A stretch of 60,945 nucleotides of DNA from Clostridia bacterium (GTDB lineage: Bacteria > Bacillota > Clostridia > Christensenellales > Aristaeellaceae). A program made the translations under genes and the position numbers. Location of the stretch: assembly GCA_017534885.1 (NCBI GenBank), contig JAFXVR010000033.1, positions 1-60,945 of the forward strand. The letters run 5' to 3'. The notes below the pieces were generated by a model, which was given only the letters and a program-made list of their open reading frames with translations, was not told the DNA's origin and did no database searches. This document shows, one piece after another, positions 7,667 through 16,298 of the stretch (the stretch's first letter is position 1; every line of letters starts with the position of its first letter).

Positions 7667-9253
7667 TTACTCGGCGTCGGCGGTTTCTGCCGTCTCTTCA
7701 GCCTGTTCGCTGCTGCTGCCGTACTCGGCCTGGTAGGCTTCATATGAATCCTTGTAAGCCGCGCCGGCTTCGGTGAAGGTGAGCTCGGCGGCGTCCACCC
7801 ACTCGGCCATGGCGGCGCTGAAGACCTCGCTCTCGGCTTCGGGCAGGAGCTCCTCATAGAAGCCGGCGGCCATATCGTCGGTCAGCTCCACAGCGCCGGC
7901 GGGAACATCGCGCAGGTAGTAGATGATATGCACGCCGTAGGAGCCGATGACGGGCTCGCTGATCTGGCCCACCTCGGCGATGGACATCGCGCCGGCCGTG
8001 AAGGCGGGATCCCAGACGATGCTGTCCTTGTGCACATAATAGCCCATGGACTTGTTGGGCTCAGAGGTCATGCCGGGGTCTTCGCCGTACTGCTCCACCA
8101 GCGCCGCGAAGGTCTCAGGGGTGGGATTCATATAGAAGGCATCCAGCACTTCCTGGGTCTTCACGCTGTCCAGCACGGCCTGGCGGGCGGCTTCCACCTG
8201 CTCCCAGGTCACGGGCTCGGCGGGAACTTCCGTTTCAGCGGGCGCTTCAGCGGACTCCTCAGCAGGGGCCTCGGCGGACTCCTCAGCGGGTGCTTCAGCG
8301 TTCTCCTCGGCAGTCTCTTCAGCGGGAGCCTGCTGGGCGTCATAGGCGTCCTTCAGAGTCTGGTATTCGTTCAGCAGGGCGCTGTCCACCTTGAGCAGCA
8401 CGTGGGTCACGGCGCGGTAGCCTTCGGGGATGAAGTAGGCTTCCTGGCCGTAGTACACGGTCATCATCTCATAGGTCTGGGCGTTGTTGCCGATGTTCTG
8501 CTCGTCCTGGGCTACCAGCGCGTCAAAGTGGGCTTTGATGTCCTCGTCGGAGACCACCACATCCTTGGTCACCTCAGCCTCCACCCGCTCCAGAATCAGG
8601 TTCTGGCGGGCGCCGGCCAGGGTGGATTCGCGGGTGTAGCCGTTGGCTTCATAGTAAGCCAGCGCGTCCAGACGGGCCGCGGCCTTGTCCTCATCGGTGG
8701 CGTTTTCGCCCAGCAGGCCATTATAGGAAATGTACTGCTCGATGGCGCTTTCCCAGGATTCATCGTTTTCGGTGACAAGCTGGGCTTCCTCTTCCTCGGT
8801 CAGCTGATCGAGACCCCATTCGGTGGCCTTCTGGAAGACCACGGCGTTCTGTTCCACCGCCATCACGGCCCAGGCGCGCACAAGGGACTGCAGCTCCGCA
8901 TCGGAGCTCACGTCCAGGCCGTAATTGGACGCGATCATGCTGACATAATAATCGTAAGCCTGCGTGAACTCGGAGCGGGGGACGGGGGCGCCGTTCACAT
9001 AGGCGAGAATTTCGTTCTCGTCGGGCTCGGGGGTCTCCTCGGCCTCGGGCGTCTCACCCTCGGTGTTCTCCTCGGCCAGGGCGTCCTGCTCCAGGGCGGT
9101 TTCGTCCGCCGCGGGCTCCTCGGCCACGGGTTCTTCAACGACGGTTTCTTCGGTGACGGGTTCCTCTGTCACAGCGTCCTCCGCCAGGGCAAAGGCGGAC
9201 AGGCTCACGCACAGCGCCAGCAGCAGGGCAAAGCATCTCATCAGCTTACTCAT
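7667..9253 (-). CDS. Secreted PrsA/SurA-like peptidyl-prolyl isomerase with acidic insert
   Basis: Extracytoplasmic folding factor. A signal peptide covers about residues 1-24 (hydrophobic core, cleavage near AFALAED), with no lipobox Cys, unlike typical PrsA. An Ala/Glu/Pro/Thr-rich acidic tract (about 25-78) follows, then a SurA-N-like helical region (about 80-250). The parvulin (PpiC) domain starts at RAVTHVLLKVD near 281. It is interrupted by an EAPAEESAEAPA-type low-complexity insert (about 306-346) and resumes to GSYGVHIIYYL near 435-446. The acidic composition is unlike its neighbours. A promoter at 9296-9324 serves it, and a terminator follows. Confidence 0.85.
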   Translation of the reverse strand: MSKLMRCFALLLALCVSLSAFALAEDAVTEEPVTEETVVEEPVAEEPAADETALEQDALAEENTEGETPEAEETPEPDENEILAYVNGAPVPRSEFTQAYDYYVSMIASNYGLDVSSDAELQSLVRAWAVMAVEQNAVVFQKATEWGLDQLTEEEEAQLVTENDESWESAIEQYISYNGLLGENATDEDKAAARLDALAYYEANGYTRESTLAGARQNLILERVEAEVTKDVVVSDEDIKAHFDALVAQDEQNIGNNAQTYEMMTVYYGQEAYFIPEGYRAVTHVLLKVDSALLNEYQTLKDAYDAQQAPAEETAEENAEAPAEESAEAPAEESAEAPAETEVPAEPVTWEQVEAARQAVLDSVKTQEVLDAFYMNPTPETFAALVEQYGEDPGMTSEPNKSMGYYVHKDSIVWDPAFTAGAMSIAEVGQISEPVIGSYGVHIIYYLRDVPAGAVELTDDMAAGFYEELLPEAESEVFSAAMAEWVDAAELTFTEAGAAYKDSYEAYQAEYGSSSEQAEETAETADAE

Positions 9254-9295
9254 CAGCTTTCATTCCTTCCTGCCCGCTTCTGGACGGGCTGACCT

Positions 9296-9324
9296 ATTAT
9301 GGCACGTTTCCCCGCGCGGCGCAA
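9296..9324 (-). promoter_or_regulatory. Sigma-A promoter for the PpiC foldase gene
   Basis: On the minus strand TTGCGC (9319-9324), 17-base spacer, CATAAT (9296-9301). A CCGCGCG/CGCGCGG inverted repeat overlaps the -35 region and could be an operator. Confidence 0.55.
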
Positions 9325-9377
9325 CCACGCGCGGAAAAAAGTTACAGAGAATTCACGATTGGCGCTTTCCGGACGTT

Positions 9378-9746
9378 TCAGCCGCTGACCCACACGCAGA
9401 AGGCGGCCGCCATACCGCCCTCGTGGCTGATGGACAGCAGCAGCTTTCCGGGCGCCATCCGGGCAAGCGCCTCCCCGGTGAGGACGTACACGGGCTGACC
9501 GGCTTCGGTGTGGGTCACGCCGATGTCGGTCAGCGGAAGGCTGAGGCCGGTGCCCAGCGCCTTGAGGGCGGCTTCCTTGGCGGCCCAGAGCCCGGCCAGG
9601 GAGGCGGCGGCCACAGCGCCCCGGCTGGCGATGTAGTCCCGCTCCTCCTGCGTCAGACAGCGGGCGAGGAAACGCTCATTCTCCAGCAGATGTTCCATGC
9701 GGCTGATCTCGCAAAGATCGCAGCCGATGCCGAGCACGTCAGACAT
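9378..9746 (-). CDS. acpS: Holo-[acyl-carrier-protein] synthase
   Basis: Transfers 4'-phosphopantetheine from CoA to apo-ACP for fatty-acid synthesis. It has 122 residues, the family's usual length. The Mg-binding residues are visible as Asp10 in GIGCDLCEI and Glu58 in WAAKEAALKALGTG. The start overlaps the end of birA by 8 bp, which indicates translational coupling and a shared promoter upstream of birA. Pairing of acpS with biotin ligase makes sense because both install prosthetic groups for fatty-acid synthesis. Confidence 0.93.
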   Translation of the reverse strand: MSDVLGIGCDLCEISRMEHLLENERFLARCLTQEERDYIASRGAVAAASLAGLWAAKEAALKALGTGLSLPLTDIGVTHTEAGQPVYVLTGEALARMAPGKLLLSISHEGGMAAAFCVWVSG

Positions 9747-10704
9747 AGCCCATCAGCCCCCTTACGGATACATCTCCGGCCAGCACCCGGTGCAGCTGGC
9801 CATCCCCATCGCGCACCAGCAGCGCGCCGCTTGCGTCCAGCGCCTCCGCGACGCCGGTCAGCTCAACCACTCCCGACACCCGCACTGGCCGGCCGAGGGT
9901 GGCGGAGGCCTCCCGGTACGCGGCTTCAATGCCCGCAAAGCCCGTGCTCTCCACCGCGGAGGTGAAGATTTCGAGGGCCGCGAGATAGCGTGTCAGGATG
10001 TCCCGGCGGCGGGGCAGCGGCACAAAGTCCTCCACGGAAGCCGCCTGCGCCTCAAGTCCGGGCGGCACAGCGCCGCGCAGCACGTTCAGGCCGGTGCCAG
10101 CCACCACATACTCCAGCCGGTCCGGCTCGGCGCTGACCTCCAGCAGGATACCGCAGACCTTCTTCCCGCCGGCCACCAGATCATTGGGCCACTTGATGCC
10201 GCAGTCCAGCCCGCAGCTTTCCAGTACAGCCTGTCGCATGGCCAGAGCCGCGGCAAAGGTCAGCAGGGGAGCCTGCGCCGGGTGCAGGGTTGGCCGCAGC
10301 AGCACGCTGACCCACAGCCCCACGCCCTTTTCACTGACCCACTCCCGGCCCATGCGCCCCCGGCCGGCGGTCTGCCGCTCGCACAGGGCCAGGCTGCCGT
10401 GGGGCGCGCCTTCGAGCGCCATGCGTTTGAGGACGGTGTTGGTGGAAGTCAGGGTTTCGGCATACTCCACAGCGCCAAGGCCGAGAGCATGGGTGGTGAG
10501 CCCCTGCTGCCAGAAGCGCGGCTTCAGACTGTCCCCGCTGACGAGCCGGTAGCCGCGCTTGCCGCCGCTTTCGATGATCCAGCCTTCGCCGCGCAGGGAT
10601 TCGATCTGCTTCCAGACTGCTGCCCGGCTCAGACCGAGCCGCTGGCTGACAGCTTCCCCTGACACGTATTCGTCGGGAATCAGAAGATCGAGCACTGATG
10701 CCAT
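9739..10704 (-). CDS. birA: Bifunctional biotin operon repressor / biotin-protein ligase
   Basis: Activates biotin with ATP and attaches it to biotin-carboxyl-carrier proteins; the N-terminal winged helix lets it act as a repressor. The HTH spans residues 1-60 (GEAVSQRLGLSRAAVWKQIESL). Ligase motifs follow: TSTN at 86-89, the biotinyl-AMP loop GRGRMGREW at 114-122, KWPND at 171-175 and GILLEV shortly after. A C-terminal SH3-like domain completes the 321 residues. It leads the birA-acpS operon from a promoter at 10764-10792. Confidence 0.93.
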   Translation of the reverse strand: MASVLDLLIPDEYVSGEAVSQRLGLSRAAVWKQIESLRGEGWIIESGGKRGYRLVSGDSLKPRFWQQGLTTHALGLGAVEYAETLTSTNTVLKRMALEGAPHGSLALCERQTAGRGRMGREWVSEKGVGLWVSVLLRPTLHPAQAPLLTFAAALAMRQAVLESCGLDCGIKWPNDLVAGGKKVCGILLEVSAEPDRLEYVVAGTGLNVLRGAVPPGLEAQAASVEDFVPLPRRRDILTRYLAALEIFTSAVESTGFAGIEAAYREASATLGRPVRVSGVVELTGVAEALDASGALLVRDGDGQLHRVLAGDVSVRGLMGYV

Positions 10705-10763
10705 AAGCCCTCCCGCCGGAGCGTCTTCGCCCGCAGGATGCAGGCTGTATCTCCGCTGCAGTC

Positions 10764-10792
10764 ATTTTCGCCGATTTGCCCGCCGCTGTCAA
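10764..10792 (-). promoter_or_regulatory. Sigma-A promoter for birA-acpS
   Basis: On the minus strand TTGACA (10787-10792), 17-base spacer, GAAAAT (10764-10769). It lies about 60 bases before the birA start and just outside the repeat element at 10814-11059. Confidence 0.65.
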
Positions 10793-10813
10793 GCGCGAAT
10801 CTGCCGCCGCTCC

Positions 10814-11059
10814 GGGCAATCGATTACGGATTCTTGGGGAAGGGAAGGAACTTTTCTGGAGAAAAGTTCCTTCCCTTCCCCAAGACCCCCCATCCCATCT
10901 TCAAAAGACTTTTATCTTTTATAGAGTAGGTATGGATCGGGTTCTTGCAGCGGGATCGTGCAGATGACAGCCTGATGTTCCATTCAGATGAGGCGCAGGC
11001 CTGAAAACAGGGCTGTTCTGATCGTCGAGATTCATCCATAGGTTTGCAAACGATTGCCC
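10814..11059. mobile_element. MITE-like repeat, copy 1 (246 bp)
   Basis: It is bounded by perfect 9-bp terminal inverted repeats: GGGCAATCG at 10814-10822 and CGATTGCCC at 11051-11059. Inside lies a hairpin with two perfect 24-base arms (10834-10857 and 10860-10883) and a 2-base loop. The centre (about 10885-11020) is nearly identical to a second copy at 30458-30667, including a shared 28-base block around CATCTTCAAAAGACTTTTAT. There is no coding capacity and no obvious target duplication. It fills most of the birA-aspC intergenic region. Confidence 0.7.
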
Positions 11060-11161
11060 TGCCACCGCTGCTCCGGAGCACAGCAAGCGGAGAACAACCT
11101 GTCGTCATACCAAAACTTGCAGGATACAAAAACAAAAATTGCATTTTTCCTGCTTTTGCCC

Positions 11162-11190
11162 TTGCAAAACCATTTGCATTCAGCTATAAT
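11162..11190 (+). promoter_or_regulatory. Sigma-A promoter for the aminotransferase / citrate synthase operon
   Basis: TTGCAA (11162-11167), 17-base spacer, perfect TATAAT (11185-11190). It is followed by GGAGG and the ATG at 11229. The AT-rich stretch just upstream (11120-11155) contains GCAGGA/TCCTGC arms that could fold around an A/T core. Confidence 0.75.
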
Positions 11191-11228
11191 AGCAACCGTA
11201 ACCTGAATTTTTGTGGAGGTATTCTGTC

Positions 11229-12428
11229 ATGTCGCTTTCCATTTCCAGCCGGGCAAGGAACATAGCGCCCTCTGTGACGCTCGCCATTGATGCCAGAGCC
11301 AAGGAACTGCGGGCCAACGGGCAGGACGTGATCGGCTTTGGCGTGGGGGAGCCGGATTTCCCGACGCCCGCCCATATCTGTGACGCGGCCCGGGAAGCGC
11401 TCGACCTGGGGCTGACCAAGTACACGCCCTCCGCCGGCACCAAGGAGCTACGCAAGGCCATCTGCGAAAAGCTCCGCCGGGACAACGACATGACCTATAC
11501 CTACGGCGACATCATCGTGTCCAACGGCGCGAAGCATTCCATTTATAATATCCTGCAGTGCATCCTGGACCAGGGCGACGAGGTGCTGATCCCCACGCCC
11601 TGCTGGGTGTCCTATCCGGAGATGGTGCGCATGGCCGGCGGCGTGCCGATCTTTGTGCCCTCAGGGGAGGAAAACAATTTCATCCCCACGGGCAAGGCCA
11701 TCGCCAGCCGGGTGACCCGCCGCACCAAGGCCATCATCCTGACCAGCCCCAGCAATCCCAACGGCTCGGTGTGGGAGAAAAACCAGCTGCAGTTTGTGGC
11801 CGATCTGGCCATCAGCCACCCCTTCTATGTCATCTCGGACGAGATCTATGAGAAGCTGATCTACGACGGCCGGGAGCATTTTTCCATCGCGCAGCTGGGC
11901 GAGGACATCAAAGCCCATACCTTCATCGTCAACGGCATGAGCAAGGCCTACGCCATGACGGGCTGGCGCATCGGCTACACCGCCGGCCCCCGGGACGTGA
12001 TCAACGCCATGACCTCCTATCAGTCCCAGTCCACCTCCAACCCCAACGCCATCGCCCAGTACGCGGCGCTGAAAGCCCTGCAGGGGGATCAGACCTGCGT
12101 GAAGGAAATGGTGGCTGAGTTTGAGCAGCGGCGCAACGTGATCTGCGAGCGCATCAACGCCATTGAGGGCCTGAGCTGCCGCAAGCCCCAGGGCGCTTTC
12201 TACGTGATGATGAACATTGGGGAGATCATGTCCCGCCGCTATCACGGGCGCACCATCGAGAGCAGCCTGGACTTCGCCGAGCTCCTGCTGGCCGACAAGC
12301 AGGTGGCCGTTGTGCCCGGCATCGCCTTTGAGGCCGAGGGCTTCTGCCGCCTGTCTTATGCCACCAGCCTCGAGAACATCAACAAGGGTCTGGACCGGAT
12401 TGAGGATTTCGTCAGGAATCTGCGGTAA
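11229..12428 (+). CDS. Class I/II aminotransferase (aspartate aminotransferase-like)
   Basis: PLP enzyme that most likely exchanges amino groups between aspartate and 2-oxoglutarate. The start at 11229 has GGAGG nine bases upstream; the protein begins MSLSISSRARNIAPS, as in the Bacillus/Clostridium AspC-like subgroup. Visible blocks are GVGEPDFPTP (N-terminal gate), SNGAKHS, SPSNPNGSVW, SDEIYEKLIYDG and the PLP lysine Lys239 in NGMSKAYAMTGWRIGY. Its length of 399 is normal. It is 29 bp upstream of the putative citrate synthase, giving an oxaloacetate/2-oxoglutarate theme. Substrate specificity cannot be fixed from sequence alone. Confidence 0.9.
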   Translation: MSLSISSRARNIAPSVTLAIDARAKELRANGQDVIGFGVGEPDFPTPAHICDAAREALDLGLTKYTPSAGTKELRKAICEKLRRDNDMTYTYGDIIVSNGAKHSIYNILQCILDQGDEVLIPTPCWVSYPEMVRMAGGVPIFVPSGEENNFIPTGKAIASRVTRRTKAIILTSPSNPNGSVWEKNQLQFVADLAISHPFYVISDEIYEKLIYDGREHFSIAQLGEDIKAHTFIVNGMSKAYAMTGWRIGYTAGPRDVINAMTSYQSQSTSNPNAIAQYAALKALQGDQTCVKEMVAEFEQRRNVICERINAIEGLSCRKPQGAFYVMMNIGEIMSRRYHGRTIESSLDFAELLLADKQVAVVPGIAFEAEGFCRLSYATSLENINKGLDRIEDFVRNLR

Positions 12429-12457
12429 TCCATTGGAAACAAAGACGGAGGATACCA

Positions 12458-13852
12458 ATGCTTGAATTCGACCGCGGCAATAACCTGCTGATGCAGCACA
12501 AATACCGGTACGACCTGCAGGACGTGAAGTCCCCCAACCTGTACCGGGAAATCTATGATTACGAGCACATCCCGAAGATCGCCTTCAACATGCGGCACGT
12601 GCCCGAGGACATGCCCGAGGAGATATGGCTGACGGACACCACCTTCCGCGACGGCCAGCAGTCGGTCAGCCCCTTTACGCCGGAGCAGATCGTGCACCTG
12701 TTCAAGCTCATGGCGCGGCTGGGCGGGCCCAAGGGCCTCATCCGCCAGAGCGAGTTCTTCCTGTATACCGACAAGGACAAGGAAGCCCTGCGCCGCTGCC
12801 AGGATCTGGGGCTGAAGTTCCCCGAGATCACCAGCTGGATCAGAGCCTCCGAAAAGGACTTCGAGCTGGTCAAGCAGGCGGGCGTGGCCGAGACGGGCAT
12901 TCTGGTGAGCTGCTCGGACTACCACATCTTCAACAAAATGCATCTGACCCGCCGCGAGGCCATGGACAAGTACCTGGGCATCGTCAAAGCGGCGCTGGAC
13001 AGGGGCATCCGGCCGCGCTGCCACTTTGAGGATATCACCCGCGCGGACTTCTACGGCTTTGTGGTGCCCTTCGCCACCGCGCTGATGGAGCTGAGCCGGG
13101 AGAGTGGCATTCCCATCAAGATCCGCGCCTGCGACACCATGGGCTACGGCGTGACCTACTACGGCGCGGCCCTGCCCCGGTCGGTGCCGGGCATCATCTA
13201 CGGCCTGCGGCACTATGCGGACGTGCCCTCGGATATGCTGGAATGGCACGGCCACAACGATTTCTACAAGGTGGTCAGCAACGCGGGCGCGGCCTGGATG
13301 TACGGCTGCGCGTCCATCAACTGCTCCCTGCTGGGCATCGGCGAGCGCACGGGCAACTGCCCGCTGGAGGCCATGGCGGTGGAATACCAGGCCCTGCGCG
13401 GCACGGATGACGGCATGGACCTGACCGCGGTGACGGAAATCGCGGACTACATGGAGCGGGAGATCGGCATCGAGATCAGCCCGCGCCAGCCCTTCGTGGG
13501 ACGGCACTTCAACGTGACGCGGGCCGGCATCCACGCAGACGGTATGCTCAAGGATGAGGAGATCTACAATATCTTTGATACGGCGAAGCTTCTCAATCGT
13601 CCCGCCCTGGTGTCCGTGGACTCCCACGGCGGCCTGGCGGCGGTGGCGCACTGGATCAACAGCTATTTCCGCCTGACCGGCGACCATGTGATCGCCAAGA
13701 CCGATCCCCTGGTGACGGCCGTCCGCGAGGAAGTGGACAAGCTCTACGCCGCCGGCCGCAACACGGTCATGGGCGACGAGGAGCTGGAGATTCTGGTCCG
13801 GAACGCGGATCAGGACCGTTACGAACACCTGCTCTTCCGGAAGAGCCACTGA
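12458..13852 (+). CDS. HMGL-like acyltransferase, putative Re-citrate synthase
   Basis: A DRE-TIM metallolyase of the isopropylmalate/homocitrate synthase superfamily. It carries TDTTFRDGQQ near residues 58-67 (catalytic Arg and metal-binding Asp), HGHND at 264-268 (metal His residues) and GIHADG near 355. At 464 residues it lacks the LeuA C-terminal regulatory domain. Members of this anaerobe-specific clade are annotated variously as isopropylmalate, homocitrate or Re-citrate synthase. Condensation of oxaloacetate with acetyl-CoA to citrate is inferred from the neighbouring aminotransferase, aconitase-family and malate genes. GGAGG lies six bases upstream, and a strong terminator follows. 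The superfamily call is firm, the citrate call moderate. Confidence 0.6.
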   Translation: MLEFDRGNNLLMQHKYRYDLQDVKSPNLYREIYDYEHIPKIAFNMRHVPEDMPEEIWLTDTTFRDGQQSVSPFTPEQIVHLFKLMARLGGPKGLIRQSEFFLYTDKDKEALRRCQDLGLKFPEITSWIRASEKDFELVKQAGVAETGILVSCSDYHIFNKMHLTRREAMDKYLGIVKAALDRGIRPRCHFEDITRADFYGFVVPFATALMELSRESGIPIKIRACDTMGYGVTYYGAALPRSVPGIIYGLRHYADVPSDMLEWHGHNDFYKVVSNAGAAWMYGCASINCSLLGIGERTGNCPLEAMAVEYQALRGTDDGMDLTAVTEIADYMEREIGIEISPRQPFVGRHFNVTRAGIHADGMLKDEEIYNIFDTAKLLNRPALVSVDSHGGLAAVAHWINSYFRLTGDHVIAKTDPLVTAVREEVDKLYAAGRNTVMGDEELEILVRNADQDRYEHLLFRKSH

Positions 13853-13865
13853 GAAGCCAACTGAA

Positions 13866-13914
13866 AACAGCCCTGCCGACGGTTCCCAGCGAACGCCGGC
13901 AGGGCTGTTTTTTG
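13866..13914. terminator. Bidirectional intrinsic terminator
   Basis: AACAGCCCTGCCG (13866-13878) pairs perfectly with CGGCAGGGCTGTT (13897-13909), followed by more T on the plus strand. It lies 14 bases past the plus-strand synthase stop and 6 bases past the minus-strand transporter stop, so it can serve both convergent genes. Confidence 0.85.
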
Positions 13915-13919
13915 ACGGA

Positions 13920-15290
13920 TCACTTCATGATTTTGCTGTAGACGCGCTTCTCGTTGTAGAGCAGGAAGAGCACACCGCCCAGGACGCAGACCGCGGCGGC
14001 GGCGATGGCCGTGATGCGGTAGCCCAGGCCGGTTTCCGGGCCGATGGTGGCGAAGGCGGTGACCATCAGCATGGCGATGGACTGGCCCAGCTTGAAGGCG
14101 AAGGTGCGGGCGGCGAAGAACATGCCGCTGCGGTTCTCTTTGGTTTCAAGAGCGTCGCACTCAGCGATGTCCGCGACGACGGCCTGGGGCAGGATGCCGA
14201 AGATGGCCTGGGCCGGGGAGGCCAGCACGCAGAGGATGTAGCCCTGAATGGCCGGGGCGAGGGGCAGGCTGTCGCCGAAGAAGGCGGTGTAGACGAAGCT
14301 GGCGGTGAAGATACAGAAGGCGAAGAGAATCAGCTTCTTCTTGCCGAACTTGGGCGTCAGCTTGTTGACGGGCACATAGAAGATCAGGGAGAGGGCTGTC
14401 ATCAGCACGAAGTACATGGTGGACATGCTCTCGTCCAGCTTCAGCAGGGAAGTGACGAAGAAGGGCAGGGCGGTCTGGAACATGGTGATGCCCAGGAAAT
14501 AGGCGATGTCGCTGGCCACGAAGACCTTGAAGTCCTTGTTGCGGAAGGTGGCGGTCAGGGACTTGAGGGCAGTGCTCTCGTTGGGCACGATCTCCACGTA
14601 ATCCCGCTCGCGGATGGTGAACACGGGCACGAACATGCACGCGCAGCCGATGGCGGCTAAGATGGTCAGGGTGAGGCGGATGGCGGTGATCCGGTCGCCG
14701 GTGACGCCTTCCAGCGCGCCCCAGATGACGGGAGCCAGATAGGCCACGGCCATGCCCGCGATGTAGGTGAAGGAAATCGCCGTGGAGATGGACATGCGGG
14801 TCTTCTGATCCGCGCCCAGCTCGGGAATCAGCGCGTTGTAGGGCGTGCAGTACATGGTCATAAAGAAATAGAAGAGCATGAGCATCAGGAAGAGGAAGAT
14901 CGCGTTGATCCAGCTTTCCCCACCCACGGGCGACCAGAAGGTGAGAATGCAGGCGGCCGCGAAAGGCACGGCGGCGGCGCGCATGAAGGGAATGCGGCGG
15001 CCATCCTTGGACTTGCAGCGGTCGGAGCGGGAGGCGATCAGGGGATCGGTGACCGCGTCAAAGATTCGGCCGAAGGCCGTGATCGCGCCCAAGATGGTCA
15101 GCGCGCCGAAGATCACGCGGCCCTGGGGGATGAAGATGGTATGACCCGCGGCCTGGGTGGCCAGGTCGGGCTGATAGTAATTCACCAGCCAGCTGGAAAT
15201 CAGCGCCGCCAGCACGGACCAGCCGAACTGGCCCACTGCGAAGCACCAAACTTTGCCGGTGGGCAGCTTTTTGATGCCTGTCTTCTGCAT
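13920..15290 (-). CDS. GPH/MFS-family sugar:cation symporter
   Basis: Membrane carrier of the glycoside-pentoside-hexuronide (MelB-like) family, about 456 residues with roughly 12 hydrophobic segments. Family features are GRIFDAVTDPLIASRSD in the first loop (near residues 80-100, the MelB-type cation-site Asp residues), DGRRIPFM, and TMYCTPYNALIPELG near 160. I start it at 15290 because AGGAGGG lies five bases upstream; a further ATG at 15305 sits on that SD. The substrate is likely a glycoside or pentoside. It could supply the hemicellulose enzymes encoded at 34-41 kb, but that link is only inference. A TATAAT -10 lies at 15356-15361 with a poor -35. Confidence 0.85.
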   Translation of the reverse strand: MQKTGIKKLPTGKVWCFAVGQFGWSVLAALISSWLVNYYQPDLATQAAGHTIFIPQGRVIFGALTILGAITAFGRIFDAVTDPLIASRSDRCKSKDGRRIPFMRAAAVPFAAACILTFWSPVGGESWINAIFLFLMLMLFYFFMTMYCTPYNALIPELGADQKTRMSISTAISFTYIAGMAVAYLAPVIWGALEGVTGDRITAIRLTLTILAAIGCACMFVPVFTIRERDYVEIVPNESTALKSLTATFRNKDFKVFVASDIAYFLGITMFQTALPFFVTSLLKLDESMSTMYFVLMTALSLIFYVPVNKLTPKFGKKKLILFAFCIFTASFVYTAFFGDSLPLAPAIQGYILCVLASPAQAIFGILPQAVVADIAECDALETKENRSGMFFAARTFAFKLGQSIAMLMVTAFATIGPETGLGYRITAIAAAAVCVLGGVLFLLYNEKRVYSKIMK

Positions 15291-15425
15291 GAAAACCCTC
15301 CTCATATGGCAGCCTGCCTGATCCGTTCCGGCAGCTGCCTGATGTGCTGAAGAGCATTATAACACAACAGATGCGGTTTGGCCATAGCTTTTTCCCGCGG
15401 GGATGCGGAGGCTGCGCCGGACGTC

Positions 15426-16274
15426 CTAACTCCTGCGTGCGTCCTCCGCCGCTTCGTTTTTCTCGGAGCCTTCGCTTTTCACAGTGGGATGCGACTCGTA
15501 AAACTTGGGAAACAGGATTTTGGCAAGGGGCGACCCATCGAGAAACGCATCGCTCTCGGCCATCTTTTTGAGCTGGCGCCAGCTGACCACAAACATCACG
15601 ATCACAGCGAGGTAGAAGACCACAGCCGCCCCGGTACTCGCCAGGTCGGCCAGCAGGTCAAAGAGGCCGTGCATCAGGGCGGGAACCACGATCGCCAGGG
15701 TCAGGCTGGTTTTCTTCCTGCGCACATCTCCCGCGATTTCGTACTTCTTGGCGGCGCTGTACCAGGTGCCCATAAAGATGGCAAAGCAGATATGAGCCGG
15801 CACAGAGGTGATGCCCCGCAGCAGGACTGTGAAATTGCCATAGCGGATCAGATAAATGATGTTCTCGATGACAGCAAAACCGGCGGAGACAGCCACTGAA
15901 TAGAGCAGGCCGTCATAGAGACAGTTGAAGTTCTCATCCTTCCAGGTGCACAGACGCAGCATCAGAAACTTGCAGCCCTCTTCAGCCAGTCCGACCACAA
16001 CGAACCACTTAATCAGGGTGAAGATGAACTGATCCTGGCTGATCGTCCGGGTCAATACGTACAGGAGCCCCATTTCCAGCAGGAATGAGAGACCCACCGA
16101 AAGGCCTCCCAGCGCGGCCAGCTTCCAGATCAGCTCCGGCGGTTCGGGCTCCATATAATCCTTGCTCCTGATCCAGCGGAGCAGAAAATAAGAAGGAATG
16201 ACAGACAGAATAATGCCCCGGACAATTGGGACTTCCAGAAGAATGTTGAACAGCAGCTCAATCAGAATGCCCAT
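15426..16274 (-). CDS. PrsW-family intramembrane metalloprotease
   Basis: Multi-pass membrane protease related to B. subtilis PrsW, which cleaves anti-sigma factor RsiW. The catalytic pattern is present: EEGCK (Glu98-Glu99 region), FAVIEN near 136, PAHICFAIFMG with His near 161 and HGLFD near 201. About seven to eight hydrophobic segments precede a charged, acidic cytoplasmic tail (about 245-282). GGAGGG is seven bases upstream of the ATG. It starts 24 bp after the aconitase-like gene on the same strand, so the two are probably co-transcribed, an unexpected pairing. No anti-sigma factor is encoded in the window, so the target is unknown. Confidence 0.85.
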   Translation of the reverse strand: MGILIELLFNILLEVPIVRGIILSVIPSYFLLRWIRSKDYMEPEPPELIWKLAALGGLSVGLSFLLEMGLLYVLTRTISQDQFIFTLIKWFVVVGLAEEGCKFLMLRLCTWKDENFNCLYDGLLYSVAVSAGFAVIENIIYLIRYGNFTVLLRGITSVPAHICFAIFMGTWYSAAKKYEIAGDVRRKKTSLTLAIVVPALMHGLFDLLADLASTGAAVVFYLAVIVMFVVSWRQLKKMAESDAFLDGSPLAKILFPKFYESHPTVKSEGSEKNEAAEDARRS

Positions 16275-16298
16275 AGCGCTTCCCTCCGATAGGTGGTC

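Noticed and set aside
8215..8340. CRISPR-like repeat array
   Set aside because: The short repeats are in frame, encode EAPAEES-type residues within the foldase gene, and lack spacers of regular size.
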